DNA of 64,000 bases, taken from assembly GCF_021390245.1 (NCBI RefSeq), contig NZ_JAJUXH010000005.1, positions 1-64,000 on the forward strand, in the 5' to 3' direction. Both the position numbers and the translations under genes were made by a program. The first letter of the stretch is position 1, and each line of letters begins with the position of its first letter. Origin of the DNA: Dyadobacter sp. CY323. GTDB lineage: Bacteria > Bacteroidota > Bacteroidia > Cytophagales > Spirosomataceae. The notes below the pieces were generated by a model. It had not been told where the DNA came from, did no database searches, and saw only the letters and a list, made by a program, of their open reading frames with translations. Positions 33,702 through 42,954 of this stretch are shown in pieces.

Positions 33702-36700
33702 ATGCTCAATAAGATCATCCTGTTTTCAGTCAGGAACAAACTGATCGTTGGCATTTTCATGCTGCTGTGGATTGTATACGGCATTTATGAAGTGACCCAA
33801 CTTCCTATCGACGCCGTCCCCGATATTACCAATAACCAGGTCCAGGTAATCACGTCCGCCCCGGCGCTCGGTGCCGAAGATGTTGAACGCCTCATTACTT
33901 TCCCCATTGAACAAGCCATCGCCAATATCCCGGGCTTGAAAGAAAGCCGGAGCATGTCGCGGTTCGGACTTTCACTGATCAGTATCGTTTTTGAAGACGG
34001 TTCCGATGTGTATTGGGCTCGCCAGCAGGTTACCGAACGGCTTGCACAGGTTGAAATCAATGAAAATGCCAGTAAACCGGAACTTGCTCCCGTAACTACG
34101 GGCCTGGGTGAGATCTATCAATATGTGATCAGGCCGAAAGATGGTTTTGAAAAGAAATACTCCCTCGCCGACCTCCGCACCACCCAGGATTGGATCGTGC
34201 GGCGGCAGCTTCTGGGTACCGCCGGAGTAGCGGACGTTTCTACTTTCGGGGGTGACCTGAAACAGTATGAAGTAGCCGTAAACCCCGCCAGCCTGAAAGC
34301 ATTGAATCTCTCGATCAGCGATGTGTTTAATGCTTTGAGTAAAAACAACCAGAATACCGGCGGCGCATACATAGAAAAGGGGCCGTCGGTGCTGTATATA
34401 CGCAGCGTGGGACTTGCAGGTTCAATGGACGATATCAACAACATTGTTGTCAAAACCACCACGAACGGAACACCCGTTCTGATTAGTAACGTGGCCGATG
34501 TACGCATTGGATCTGCAATACGATATGGGGCGCTCACAATGGCGGGCAAAGGTGAACTTTCGGGAGGGATTGTGATGATGCTGAAAGGCGGAAACTCTTC
34601 GGAGGTGATTAAAAATGTTAAAACCCGCATTGCCGAGATTGAGAAAACACTTCCCGAGGGATTAACAATCGAGCCGTTTCTGGATCGTACCAAAATGGTG
34701 GACAATGCGATTGGCACTGTAAAACACAATTTGCTGGAAGGCGCGCTGATCGTCGTGATCGTGCTGGTCTTATTTCTGGGTAATCTGCGCGCAGGGCTTA
34801 TTGTGGCTTCCGTGATCCCGTTATCCATGCTTTTTGCGATTGCGATGATGAACACGTTTGGCGTGAGTGGTAATCTGATGAGTCTGGGCGCACTGGATTT
34901 TGGGCTGATCGTCGATGGCGCGGTCATTATCGTCGAAGCGATTTTGCACCATTTGCACTTCTCCAAAAGGTACGAAGGCATCAACCGGATTTCGCAGGAG
35001 CAAATGGACGTGGAAGTATCCGGCTCGGCTTCGCGGATGATGAATGCCGCCGTTTTTGGACAAATCATCATTCTGATCGTTTACCTGCCCATTCTTTCAC
35101 TTTCCGGAATCGAAGGAAAAATGTTCAAGCCGATGGCACAAACCGTTGCATTCGCTATTCTGGGGGCATTCATTTTGTCGCTCACCTACGTGCCGATGAT
35201 CAGTTCGATGTTTATCAGCAAAAAGATCTCGCATTCGCCCAACCTTTCCGACCGCATTATGGCGCGGATTGAAAATGGCTACCAGAAGCTACTGGCGCGG
35301 GCATTAACCATCCGCAAAACCATGGTTTTGTCTGCATTTGCATTGTTTGGCGTCGCTGTTTTTCTGTTTACTCAAATGGGCGGAGAATTCATTCCGCAAT
35401 TAGAGGAAGGCGATTTTGCGACCGAAACACGATTGCTGGTTGGCACCAACCTAAGTACCACGATAGATGCCATTAACCGCATTTCCGACAGGTTGAAAAA
35501 AGATTACCCCGAAGTCGAGAACGTCGTTTCCAGGATTGGGAGCGCCGAAATACCGACTGACCCAATGCCGATCGAAGGTGGCGATATGATCATAGTTTTA
35601 AAAGATAAATCGGAATGGACCAATGCAAAAACGTTCCCCGAAATGGCTGAAAAAATGGCGGCTACCGCTCAGGAAGTGGTACCCGGAGTTACTACCGGAT
35701 TTCAATATCCCGTCCAGATGCGTTTCAACGAGCTCATGACGGGAGCAAAACAGGATGTGGTTTGCAAGATTTTCGGAGAAGACCTCGACAAGCTTGCCAC
35801 TTACGCCGAACAATTAGGCAGTATTTCAAAAACCGTAAAGGGTACCGCAGACTGGTATGTGGAGAAAGTAACCGGAATGCCGCAGATCGTGATCGAGTTC
35901 AACCGCAGCGAAATCGCAAAGTACGGACTTAATATCGACGAGGTAAACCGGACGATCAATGCTGCATTTGCCGGCGCCGCAGCCGGGCAGATCTATGAAG
36001 GTGAAAAGAAATTCGACCTCGTAGTACGCGTGGGAAGCGAGGGTCGGAAAAATATCAATGATGTCCAGAATCTTTTGATCTCAACACCGACCGGCATGCA
36101 AATCCCATTGTATCAGGTTGCCAGCATTCGGGAAATCGAAGGCCCAAACCAGATCCAGCGCGAAAATACCAGACGCAGGATCATTGTCGGGTTCAATGTA
36201 CGCGGGCGGGATGTGCAGTCGATCGTGGAGGAATTACAGGGAAAAGTGGATGCCAAAATGAAATTCGAGGCGGGGTACAGCATTGCCTATGGCGGCGCAT
36301 TTGAAAACTTGCAGCAAGCCAAAGCCCGGCTGAGCATTGCCGTACCGGTGGCATTACTGCTCATTTTCATCATGCTGTATTTTGCGTTTTCCTCGGTGAA
36401 AGATGGCGCGCTCATTTACACGGCGATCCCATTGTCGGCCATTGGCGGCGTGTTTGCACTCGCATTGCGGGGTATGCCATTTAGTATTTCAGCTGGCGTC
36501 GGTTTTATCGCGCTTTTCGGAGTGGCGGTATTGAATGGGATTGTGCTGCTTTCTGAATTCAACCGGATCAGGGCGGAAGGAAAAATCAAGGACGCTTTGC
36601 AGCTGGTCATGACCGGCACACGCAACCGACTTCGTCCGGTTTTGATGACGGCCGCAGTAGCCTCGCTCGGATTTTTGCCGATGGCTCTGAGCAACGGTGC

Positions 36701-38060
36701 GGGCGCTGAGGTACAACGTCCGCTGGCGACCGTCGTGATCGGCGGCTTGCTCACCGCTACGTTACTTACACTTTTTGTACTTCCGGCACTCTATCTTTTG
36801 GTAGAAGGGAAAGTGAAGTTAAGCAAACCTGTGGCTGTCTTAATCGTGCTCATTCTCGTTGGTAATCAGGTAAATGCACAATCAAAAACAGCGATTAGCC
36901 TCGATGAAGCCATTACAATTGCTTTACAAAAAAACCTGCAGACGCAAAGCTCGCGCCTGAATGAACAGGTCCGGGAAAGGTTACAGTCAACGGCTTATGA
37001 TCTGGCGAAAACGAATGTGAATGCCGATTTTGGCAGGTTCAACAGCATCAATCGCGATACGCGATTCGGGATTACTCAAACATTTAGTTTCCCCGCCGTT
37101 TATTCCAATCAAAAAAATGCATTGAAAGCAAATTTGCTCGCCGCCCGGGCGCAAACCAAGCTGACCGAGCAGGATATCCGGACCAGTGTTCGGCAGTTGT
37201 TTTTCGAGTATGCGGCATTGACCGAGCAAAAAAAGCTGCTCATATACGCCGACAGCATTTACAGGCTTTTTGAAACAAAATCCAACCTTCGTTTCGAAAA
37301 AGGAGCTACCAACATCCTGGAAAAAACCACTGCGGAATCTCATCGGCAACAGATCACCAATCAGCAGAACCTGTTGAGCAAAGACCTGGATATGGTGGTT
37401 AATCAGTTCAATTTCCTGATCCAGGACGATCAGCTTTACATCCCGCGCATTCTTACTTCCAAAATCGAAAACACGTTCACAAGTCTTGATACCTCTTTGA
37501 ATGTAAGCCAGTTACCATTATCAGAGCTAGCATTTCACGAACAAGATGCGGCGCAGTTCCGGTGGAAAACTGAAAAATCAAGAATGCTGCCGGATATCAC
37601 ATTGGGCTATAATAACCAAAGTCTCATCGGCCCGCAAATGGTGAATGGCCAGGAATTGTTTTACAAAAGCACGGACCGGTTCAGCTATTTCAATGCCGGG
37701 ATTGCCATTCCGCTGTTTTTCAAAGCACAATCCGCCCGGACAAATGCAGCCAAATTGGATTGGGAAAGAAGCAGGAAACAAACCAGCCAGATCCAGTTAC
37801 AGCTCCGGACCGAAATGGTAACCGCCGCGGACCAGCTCCGAAAGTACCAGGAAAGTCTCCAATATTTTGAAAATCAAGGCCTTAAAAACGCTGATTTAAT
37901 CATCGCCACCGCAGATGAACAGTTCCAGGCCGGTGAGATCGATTATTTACAATGGGTAATCCTGGTGGACCAGGCTGTGACGATCAAAAGCGATTACATC
38001 GGCGCATTGAACAGCTATAACCTGGCGGTGATCCAATTATTGAAATTGAACAACTTATAA
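33702..38060 (+). CDS. CusA/CzcA-type heavy-metal RND pump fused to a TolC-like factor
   Basis: A 1452-residue fusion. Residues 1-1045 are an HME-type RND transporter: LPIDAVPDITNNQVQV near the start, the proton-relay segment LGALDFGLIVDGAVIIVEAI in helix 4, and AALFGVAVLNGIVLLSEF-like helix 10. After a hydrophobic junction (VLIVLILVGNQVNAQ, about 1055) comes a TolC/OEP-like region of about 390 residues (ISLDEAITIALQKNLQTQS ... SYNLAVIQLLKL). It should extrude Cu, Ag, Zn or Co across the envelope. The start at 33702 removes a 28-residue extension. The adaptor gene follows after 10 bp. Confidence 0.93.
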   Translation: MLNKIILFSVRNKLIVGIFMLLWIVYGIYEVTQLPIDAVPDITNNQVQVITSAPALGAEDVERLITFPIEQAIANIPGLKESRSMSRFGLSLISIVFEDGSDVYWARQQVTERLAQVEINENASKPELAPVTTGLGEIYQYVIRPKDGFEKKYSLADLRTTQDWIVRRQLLGTAGVADVSTFGGDLKQYEVAVNPASLKALNLSISDVFNALSKNNQNTGGAYIEKGPSVLYIRSVGLAGSMDDINNIVVKTTTNGTPVLISNVADVRIGSAIRYGALTMAGKGELSGGIVMMLKGGNSSEVIKNVKTRIAEIEKTLPEGLTIEPFLDRTKMVDNAIGTVKHNLLEGALIVVIVLVLFLGNLRAGLIVASVIPLSMLFAIAMMNTFGVSGNLMSLGALDFGLIVDGAVIIVEAILHHLHFSKRYEGINRISQEQMDVEVSGSASRMMNAAVFGQIIILIVYLPILSLSGIEGKMFKPMAQTVAFAILGAFILSLTYVPMISSMFISKKISHSPNLSDRIMARIENGYQKLLARALTIRKTMVLSAFALFGVAVFLFTQMGGEFIPQLEEGDFATETRLLVGTNLSTTIDAINRISDRLKKDYPEVENVVSRIGSAEIPTDPMPIEGGDMIIVLKDKSEWTNAKTFPEMAEKMAATAQEVVPGVTTGFQYPVQMRFNELMTGAKQDVVCKIFGEDLDKLATYAEQLGSISKTVKGTADWYVEKVTGMPQIVIEFNRSEIAKYGLNIDEVNRTINAAFAGAAAGQIYEGEKKFDLVVRVGSEGRKNINDVQNLLISTPTGMQIPLYQVASIREIEGPNQIQRENTRRRIIVGFNVRGRDVQSIVEELQGKVDAKMKFEAGYSIAYGGAFENLQQAKARLSIAVPVALLLIFIMLYFAFSSVKDGALIYTAIPLSAIGGVFALALRGMPFSISAGVGFIALFGVAVLNGIVLLSEFNRIRAEGKIKDALQLVMTGTRNRLRPVLMTAAVASLGFLPMALSNGAGAEVQRPLATVVIGGLLTATLLTLFVLPALYLLVEGKVKLSKPVAVLIVLILVGNQVNAQSKTAISLDEAITIALQKNLQTQSSRLNEQVRERLQSTAYDLAKTNVNADFGRFNSINRDTRFGITQTFSFPAVYSNQKNALKANLLAARAQTKLTEQDIRTSVRQLFFEYAALTEQKKLLIYADSIYRLFETKSNLRFEKGATNILEKTTAESHRQQITNQQNLLSKDLDMVVNQFNFLIQDDQLYIPRILTSKIENTFTSLDTSLNVSQLPLSELAFHEQDAAQFRWKTEKSRMLPDITLGYNNQSLIGPQMVNGQELFYKSTDRFSYFNAGIAIPLFFKAQSARTNAAKLDWERSRKQTSQIQLQLRTEMVTAADQLRKYQESLQYFENQGLKNADLIIATADEQFQAGEIDYLQWVILVDQAVTIKSDYIGALNSYNLAVIQLLKLNNL

Positions 38061-38070
38061 AAGCATTCAA

Positions 38071-39219
38071 ATGAAAACTTATCAAATCACCTTCCTGAGC
38101 CTGATGATCATGGCTTCTTGCGGGACCGAACCAAAAACCGACGCACCGGAAACAGTACAAAAACCGGATTCCACGGAAATGTCGCAAACCGTTTCCTTCA
38201 ATCCGGGCCAGATGAAAAGCGTTGGTATCGAAGTAGGCACTCCTACTCCCGGAAACATCAGCGGCACATTGAAATTGCAGGGAAAAATCGACGTGCCGCC
38301 GCAAAGTACTGTGAGCCTGAGCTTTCCGCTCGGGGGCTATTTACGGTCGACGAAAATGCTGCCGGGAATGCACGTAAAAAAAGGCCAGGTACTCGCGGAA
38401 TTGGAAGATATGCAGTTTATTCAGCTGCAACAGGATTACCTGACCGCCAAAGAAAAGTTTTCGCTGGCGCAAACGGAATACTCCCGACAAAGTGACCTGA
38501 ATGCCAGTAAAGCCAGCAGCGACAAGGTGATGCAGCAGGCCCGTTCGGAAATGGAAACCCAACGGATCCTGATGAGCGCTCTCGGACAAAAACTGGAAGT
38601 GATCGGCATTGCCCCATCCAAACTGAAAGCCGACAACATTTCGAAAAGTGTTTCCATTATTTCGCCGATCAATGGTTTTGTATCGAAAGTAAATGTGAAC
38701 GTGGGCAAATATACTTCCCCGACTGACATGCTTTTTGAACTGGTCGATCCGGGGGACATTCACCTGGCATTGCAGGTTTTCGAAAAAGACCTTAATGCAT
38801 TATCCATTGGACAACAGGTAGTTGCGTACACCAACAACGATCCGACTAAGAAATTTCAGGCTGAAATTATCCTCATCAGCAAGAACCTCGACCAGGACCG
38901 GATGGCGGAGGTACATTGTCATTTTGAAAAATACAGCCCGTCGCTCGTTCCCGGAATGTTTATGAACGGCGAAGTTTCCGTCAATAATCAGGAAGGCCTG
39001 ACGGTTCCGGAAGAAGCTGTGGTGCGGTGGGAAAACAGATTTTACGTTTTCACGGAAGGTAAAAACGGGAGTTTCGATATGCAGGAAGTAACGCCCGGCG
39101 TGATCACCGGCGGCAGGCAGCAAATTGAGGGAAATGGTATCACCGGCAACACCCGGCTAGTAATTAAAAATGCTTATGCATTACTCATGAAAATCATGAA
39201 TACGGATGATGAAAGCTAG
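38071..39219 (+). CDS. CusB-like periplasmic adaptor lipoprotein of the RND pump
   Basis: A 382-residue membrane-fusion protein with a lipoprotein signal (ITFLSLMIMASCGTE, Cys at about 15). It has the lipoyl half-motifs (KLQGKIDVPPQSTVSL, GMHVKKGQVLAELED), a helical hairpin (LTAKEKFSLAQTEYSRQ), the second lipoyl half (IISPINGFVSKVNVNVGKY) and a beta-barrel domain (ALSIGQQVVAYTNNDP). It links the inner-membrane pump to the outer-membrane part. Ten base pairs separate it from the pump gene, same operon. Metal specificity is not visible; no Met-rich CusF-like segment is fused. Confidence 0.92.
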   Translation: MKTYQITFLSLMIMASCGTEPKTDAPETVQKPDSTEMSQTVSFNPGQMKSVGIEVGTPTPGNISGTLKLQGKIDVPPQSTVSLSFPLGGYLRSTKMLPGMHVKKGQVLAELEDMQFIQLQQDYLTAKEKFSLAQTEYSRQSDLNASKASSDKVMQQARSEMETQRILMSALGQKLEVIGIAPSKLKADNISKSVSIISPINGFVSKVNVNVGKYTSPTDMLFELVDPGDIHLALQVFEKDLNALSIGQQVVAYTNNDPTKKFQAEIILISKNLDQDRMAEVHCHFEKYSPSLVPGMFMNGEVSVNNQEGLTVPEEAVVRWENRFYVFTEGKNGSFDMQEVTPGVITGGRQQIEGNGITGNTRLVIKNAYALLMKIMNTDDES

Positions 39220-39284
39220 TTATAATGGGCAGTAAATGAACGCTTAAAACGGATCGAGCCCGTGCATAAGCTGGCTTCTAAACA

Positions 39285-39968
39285 TTATATCACACCATGA
39301 ATGTTGGTACCAAAAAACACCTGAAAGAGATCGATTTCCTTGAAGTACCCGAGTTCAGTTTGTATATCCTTTACTTTAAAATCGGCATATTGATTGTCAA
39401 ATTCGACGAATTCAGGGAAAAATCTCTTCACCATATCAGCTAACAATGGTTTGTATATAAGGTGCTGATCGTTAATGGGTTGATATGAAACCTCCGAGTT
39501 TACTTGGCAAGAATGGGACCGAATTAAACTACTGTATTTTATCGGCACTCCGATTGGATCGTTATTTAATTCTGTCTTAGTATCTGAATAATAAAAGCCT
39601 ATTTGATTTCCAAGAAAACTGAGGTGAATGCTAATACCAACTAACCTATTAAGATCGTCGGGCAGTTTAATGTGCACAACCACCTTAAATCCCTCATTGG
39701 TGTCAAAATGCATATTTCTTGAACTGTAAGCCCAATCAAGTTTACCGAATTGAGACAACATTTCGTTCCATCTCTCGAACGCCGCTTTTTTCCTCTTCCA
39801 TGTATCAATAAGCTCCGGATGCAATAGATCGAGATACGCATCTGCCGTCATTGACCCATCTTCGACAATCTGGTCGTTGGAGAAATAAGTGCTCACAATA
39901 GCTAGATATTCAGCCCGTTTTTTATCGACACGATGCTCCATAGGTTGCCTGAGAGTTTGTACTTCCAT
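39285..39968 (-). CDS. Hypothetical protein in an A+T-rich segment (227 aa)
   Basis: About 227 residues from MEVQTLRQPMEHR (TTG at 39983 and ATG at 39941 are alternatives). No signal peptide. An N-terminal helical half (KRAEYLAIVSTYFSNDQIV, LDLLHPELIDTWKRKKAAF) is followed by a beta-rich half (GFKVVVHIKLPDDLNRL, IGFYYSDTKTELNND). No family recognised. The gene overlaps the 3' end of the frameshifted lipoprotein by about 46 bp and is on the same strand, so the two form a unit. The segment is visibly more A+T-rich than its neighbours, hinting at transfer. Confidence 0.6.
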   Translation of the reverse strand: MEVQTLRQPMEHRVDKKRAEYLAIVSTYFSNDQIVEDGSMTADAYLDLLHPELIDTWKRKKAAFERWNEMLSQFGKLDWAYSSRNMHFDTNEGFKVVVHIKLPDDLNRLVGISIHLSFLGNQIGFYYSDTKTELNNDPIGVPIKYSSLIRSHSCQVNSEVSYQPINDQHLIYKPLLADMVKRFFPEFVEFDNQYADFKVKDIQTELGYFKEIDLFQVFFGTNIHGVI

Positions 39969-40518
39969 TTCCTGCGCCGACAAACCCGCGATATATTTTT
40001 GAACCTGGCATAAAGCTACGTATTATGTTCGTAGCCTGTTCTTCGTATTCCTCCCATGTTGCCAGATTTCCAGGCATTGCAGAACCCGGTACAGCTAGTC
40101 TGGTACCAACACTTGCAACTTCGGCTGCAACGGATGAAATAGCTGTCACTGCATGGGAGGAGAATTGCCAAACTTTTTGCCCACCTACTGTCACAGATTT
40201 AATATCATTACTTGCAAAAAGATCAGGAAAGAGTTCTCTTAAATACTGATAACATGTATATCCCTGACCTAGATAGTCAACTGCCGGTACCGAGTTCATT
40301 TTAAAATCAGTTATCCCATTTGACAGAGAAAAAACCATCAACTTGTTGCATTGATTGATGTTGCTCCCATCCTCGAATCTCAGTCCGCTCATATTTGTGA
40401 CAAAGAACGAACCACTTTGTGAACCTGTGTAAATAAAAGATGACCTGCACAATCTCTGCCCAGGGCCAGCTGGCGCATCAAAATATGCTACTGTGGTGTA
40501 AAAGCCGCCGCCCCCCAA
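39922..40518 (-). CDS. 3' part of a frameshifted lipoprotein gene
   Basis: The frame ending at 39922 has no good start codon; it opens at a TTG within the G-run on the minus strand and at once reads GGGGFYTTVAYFDAPAG, then SSFIYTGSQSGSFFVT, LPDLFASN-like and a C-terminus near ATYGASCR. It is out of frame with the upstream part that ends at 40478. Removing one G from the six-G run at 40511-40516 joins them as NFGGGGFYTT. It is therefore the C-terminal half of one protein (see 40478-41215). No family recognised. Confidence 0.6.
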   Translation of the reverse strand: MGGGGFYTTVAYFDAPAGPGQRLCRSSFIYTGSQSGSFFVTNMSGLRFEDGSNINQCNKLMVFSLSNGITDFKMNSVPAVDYLGQGYTCYQYLRELFPDLFASNDIKSVTVGGQKVWQFSSHAVTAISSVAAEVASVGTRLAVPGSAMPGNLATWEEYEEQATNIIRSFMPGSKIYRGFVGAGNGSTNSQATYGASCR

Positions 40519-41215
40519 AATTTGGATACCATTTACCGTCTAATACGCTGAACTTGTCATGATCCTGATCCTGAAGTTCAATGCATCCAATTTCCTCGGT
40601 GTAGTTGAAATTACAACCATAAAATACGCCATTTGAAGAAACGCATGTGTACCAATTTATGTATGAACATACCTTCTCATACGTTGTTCTTTCATTTTTC
40701 AGGGTTTTGACAATGGGTTGAATTTCATTCTTTTTGTATTCGTATCCTTTGATGAATTCACCGTTAATATCTTCAACTATAATTTGCCCAGAAAATTTTG
40801 TGGATTTCCGTTTGAGCCAATCCTCGTCAGGGTACTTCGTAACTACCTCATAATTGTACTCCCCATTCTTCTTGGACACAACAAGCGAAGTGAGGCTGCT
40901 GTATGGTATGACTTTGCCATCCATCCAGTTGGTGAATATCTCCTCTTCCAAAGTGAAAGGAACTACTATTCTCTGCTCCTTGTCTTTAAGAACAGAAATA
41001 TATTGGTCCCACCTTACCAACCTGTTCAAGGTCTTTTCTCTTTTATCCTTTGTTGTTCTTGCCCATTTGTTGCTATTCAGTTTGAAATTGTAGTCTTTGA
41101 TAATTTCGTTTACACCGAATTCATTGATCCCAGGCTTTGTGAAAATATCATTCGAATTGTATTCACAAGCTATGGAGGTTACCAACAGCAAAATGGACAA
41201 GAAGAAATTTTTCAT
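40478..41215 (-). CDS. 5' part of a frameshifted Cys-rich lipoprotein gene
   Basis: A 245-residue frame with a lipoprotein signal (FFLSILLLVTSIACEYN; lipidated Cys at 17). The mature part has YNFKLNSNKWARTTKDKREK, KDKEQRIVVPFTLEEEIF and a cysteine-rich block (VCSYINWYTCVSSNGVFYGC, then EEIGCIEL) likely disulphide-bonded. The natural end GKWYPNFGG is followed by RRLLHHSSIF only because of a frameshift at the minus-strand G6 run (40511-40516); the other frame continues with the conserved-looking C-terminal part. Real mutation or sequencing error cannot be separated here. The restored protein is about 430 residues, surface-exposed, of unknown role. Confidence 0.7.
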   Translation of the reverse strand: MKNFFLSILLLVTSIACEYNSNDIFTKPGINEFGVNEIIKDYNFKLNSNKWARTTKDKREKTLNRLVRWDQYISVLKDKEQRIVVPFTLEEEIFTNWMDGKVIPYSSLTSLVVSKKNGEYNYEVVTKYPDEDWLKRKSTKFSGQIIVEDINGEFIKGYEYKKNEIQPIVKTLKNERTTYEKVCSYINWYTCVSSNGVFYGCNFNYTEEIGCIELQDQDHDKFSVLDGKWYPNFGGRRLLHHSSIF

Positions 41216-41356
41216 ATGATTGTTTATATTTTTTTACAATCTATGCTTAAAGAATTATCAGACTTTGTAGTAGCTTGGCGAGTAATAAGCCACCGACGGT
41301 AACCAATTATTTGTCGGTAAAATTTTCGTACTGACCGTCAAATAGGCCGCAAAAAA

Positions 41357-41380
41357 AAAGCAACCTTATAAGGTTGCTTT
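41357..41380 (-). terminator. Terminator after the DoxX-like gene
   Basis: A perfect palindrome AAAGCAACCTTA/TAAGGTTGCTTT (41357-41380) that forms a 10-bp stem with a TATA loop. On the minus strand it is followed by TTTTTTTT, 29 bp past the DoxX-like stop. Confidence 0.85.
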
Positions 41381-41408
41381 GAAAGATCCGCGACCTTTTC
41401 GGCATTCT

Positions 41409-42722
41409 TCACGGAACGCTATTATGCACCCAATTAAACGGCTTCATCAGGCCGAAATGATCGGTACTCCGTTTGCGGAGCAGCACGTAAAGGGAGTCAC
41501 TGTCCCTCCTGCCCGTGAGGAGAACACGATCTTTGTCCAGGGTGGTGTAACGCAGTGCATACTTGCTGACACCATTTCTCCGAAACTTGAACCGGACCAT
41601 TTTGTTGGTGGTATCGGGTGTGTAATCAAAATAGGCGCGACCGTACCTGGATAGCTGGCCGTGTGGCGCTCCCGTCCGCACACTTCCGCCATTCCAGTTT
41701 TCAAAAACTACGTTTTCCCACCGGTTCTCATCCGTATAAGTCAGTTCCTGTCCATTTACCTTAAAATCCTCTACATCAAAATATCCTTTAATCACCCCCG
41801 TGTCAGCTCCGTTGCCAGCCGCGCCGTTGTTGTAAGCAGTCATATTTTCATAAAAAGGGGCAACACCAATACTCAGGATGAGCACCACTTTCAAAACCAT
41901 CCTTGTCACCCTGAGCCATTTCTTTGTCAGGTTCAGACTTGGGACTGTGAGTTTTACAGGAAGATGCAAAATGAAAAAAGCCCAGTATTGCCGGATGTTT
42001 GGTACGAGCAAATAAATGGTCATTACCAGCAACATCGCACTGTAAAGCTTGACGGGAATGTCGAAAAAGAAGTTCAATGCCACCACGTGACCGAGTACTG
42101 CAACGAGTATTAGAGCACCAAGCGACGACGTACGTCTCCAAAGCAAAAGAATCGCCCCGACTACTTCGCAGCAGCCTGAAAAAATCTCGTACGCGGGCGA
42201 GGCGCCAATAAACAGCCACGCCAGGCGCATGGGGGACAGTTCACCCAGCGGCGTAACCAGCTGACTGAGAGTAGGAACTGACATTTGCATGGGAAAAAGC
42301 TTGATAAACCCGTAAATGAACATGGTCATCGACAGATAATACCGGCAGATCACTTGCAGCCAGGTACTCAGGAAGTTGTAATCCCTGCGACGAGGATCCA
42401 GAACCGTCCAGATCAGGCATCCGATTGCGGCGATAATGGGAATGATGGTGTATACGACCCAGCTGTCGAGGCTGTCTCCACTCCCGCTTTGCGCGATTAC
42501 AATGTCAGTATCCAGGACATCTCTTTTGACCAGACCCACCAGCCATTCGAAAAACTGATAATAGGGACCGCTGATAAAATCCAAAGCCTCTCCGATATAA
42601 GGAATCCTCGATATCCAGGTCCACGGCTCTGCGTGAAACAAAAGAAAGATGAAGAAAAACCGGAAAGCCATTTTTTCGTACCAGGTCCAGGCAGGTGTAA
42701 GTGTAGCAGAAGTCTCGGTCAT
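41409..42722 (-). CDS. DoxX-like polytopic membrane protein
   Basis: A 437-residue protein from MTETSATLTPAW. About seven membrane helices: the early WYEKMAFRFFFIFLLF, a four-helix DoxX-like core (WLQVICRYYLSMTMFIYGFI with KLFPMQ, PAYEIFSGCCEVVGAILLLW, LGALILVAVLGHVVALNFFF), then VLKVVLILSIGVAPF. The C-terminus (about 315-437) is a soluble beta-rich part (FDVEDFKVNGQELTYTDEN, YTTLDKDRVLLTGRRDSDSL). The YGFIKLFP and E-x-x-G/C helices resemble DoxX/SURF4-like proteins; function unknown. Start 42722 is favoured over 42761. Confidence 0.75.
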   Translation of the reverse strand: MTETSATLTPAWTWYEKMAFRFFFIFLLFHAEPWTWISRIPYIGEALDFISGPYYQFFEWLVGLVKRDVLDTDIVIAQSGSGDSLDSWVVYTIIPIIAAIGCLIWTVLDPRRRDYNFLSTWLQVICRYYLSMTMFIYGFIKLFPMQMSVPTLSQLVTPLGELSPMRLAWLFIGASPAYEIFSGCCEVVGAILLLWRRTSSLGALILVAVLGHVVALNFFFDIPVKLYSAMLLVMTIYLLVPNIRQYWAFFILHLPVKLTVPSLNLTKKWLRVTRMVLKVVLILSIGVAPFYENMTAYNNGAAGNGADTGVIKGYFDVEDFKVNGQELTYTDENRWENVVFENWNGGSVRTGAPHGQLSRYGRAYFDYTPDTTNKMVRFKFRRNGVSKYALRYTTLDKDRVLLTGRRDSDSLYVLLRKRSTDHFGLMKPFNWVHNSVP

Positions 42723-42954
42723 GTGATGCTGAGTAGTTATGGATGCCTGTCGCAAATTCATTCAATATAAAAGGAGTGACTTCATATTATTTAACCGTTT
42801 ACTAAAATCACCCATTGACGTATTCATGCATTTGGTCAACTTTTCATGACCGGTTATCCCGCCCATTTCCTGGTAAATAAAAGTCGCAGTTTTTTTGAAC
42901 TGTATACCTGTTGGTCGCGCTGCCAGGTGTAATCCAAATGTATTAAATATCGCC

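Noticed and set aside
34118..35071. 317-residue minus-strand frame
   Set aside because: Antisense to the RND pump; Ser/Ile-rich composition typical of a shadow frame.
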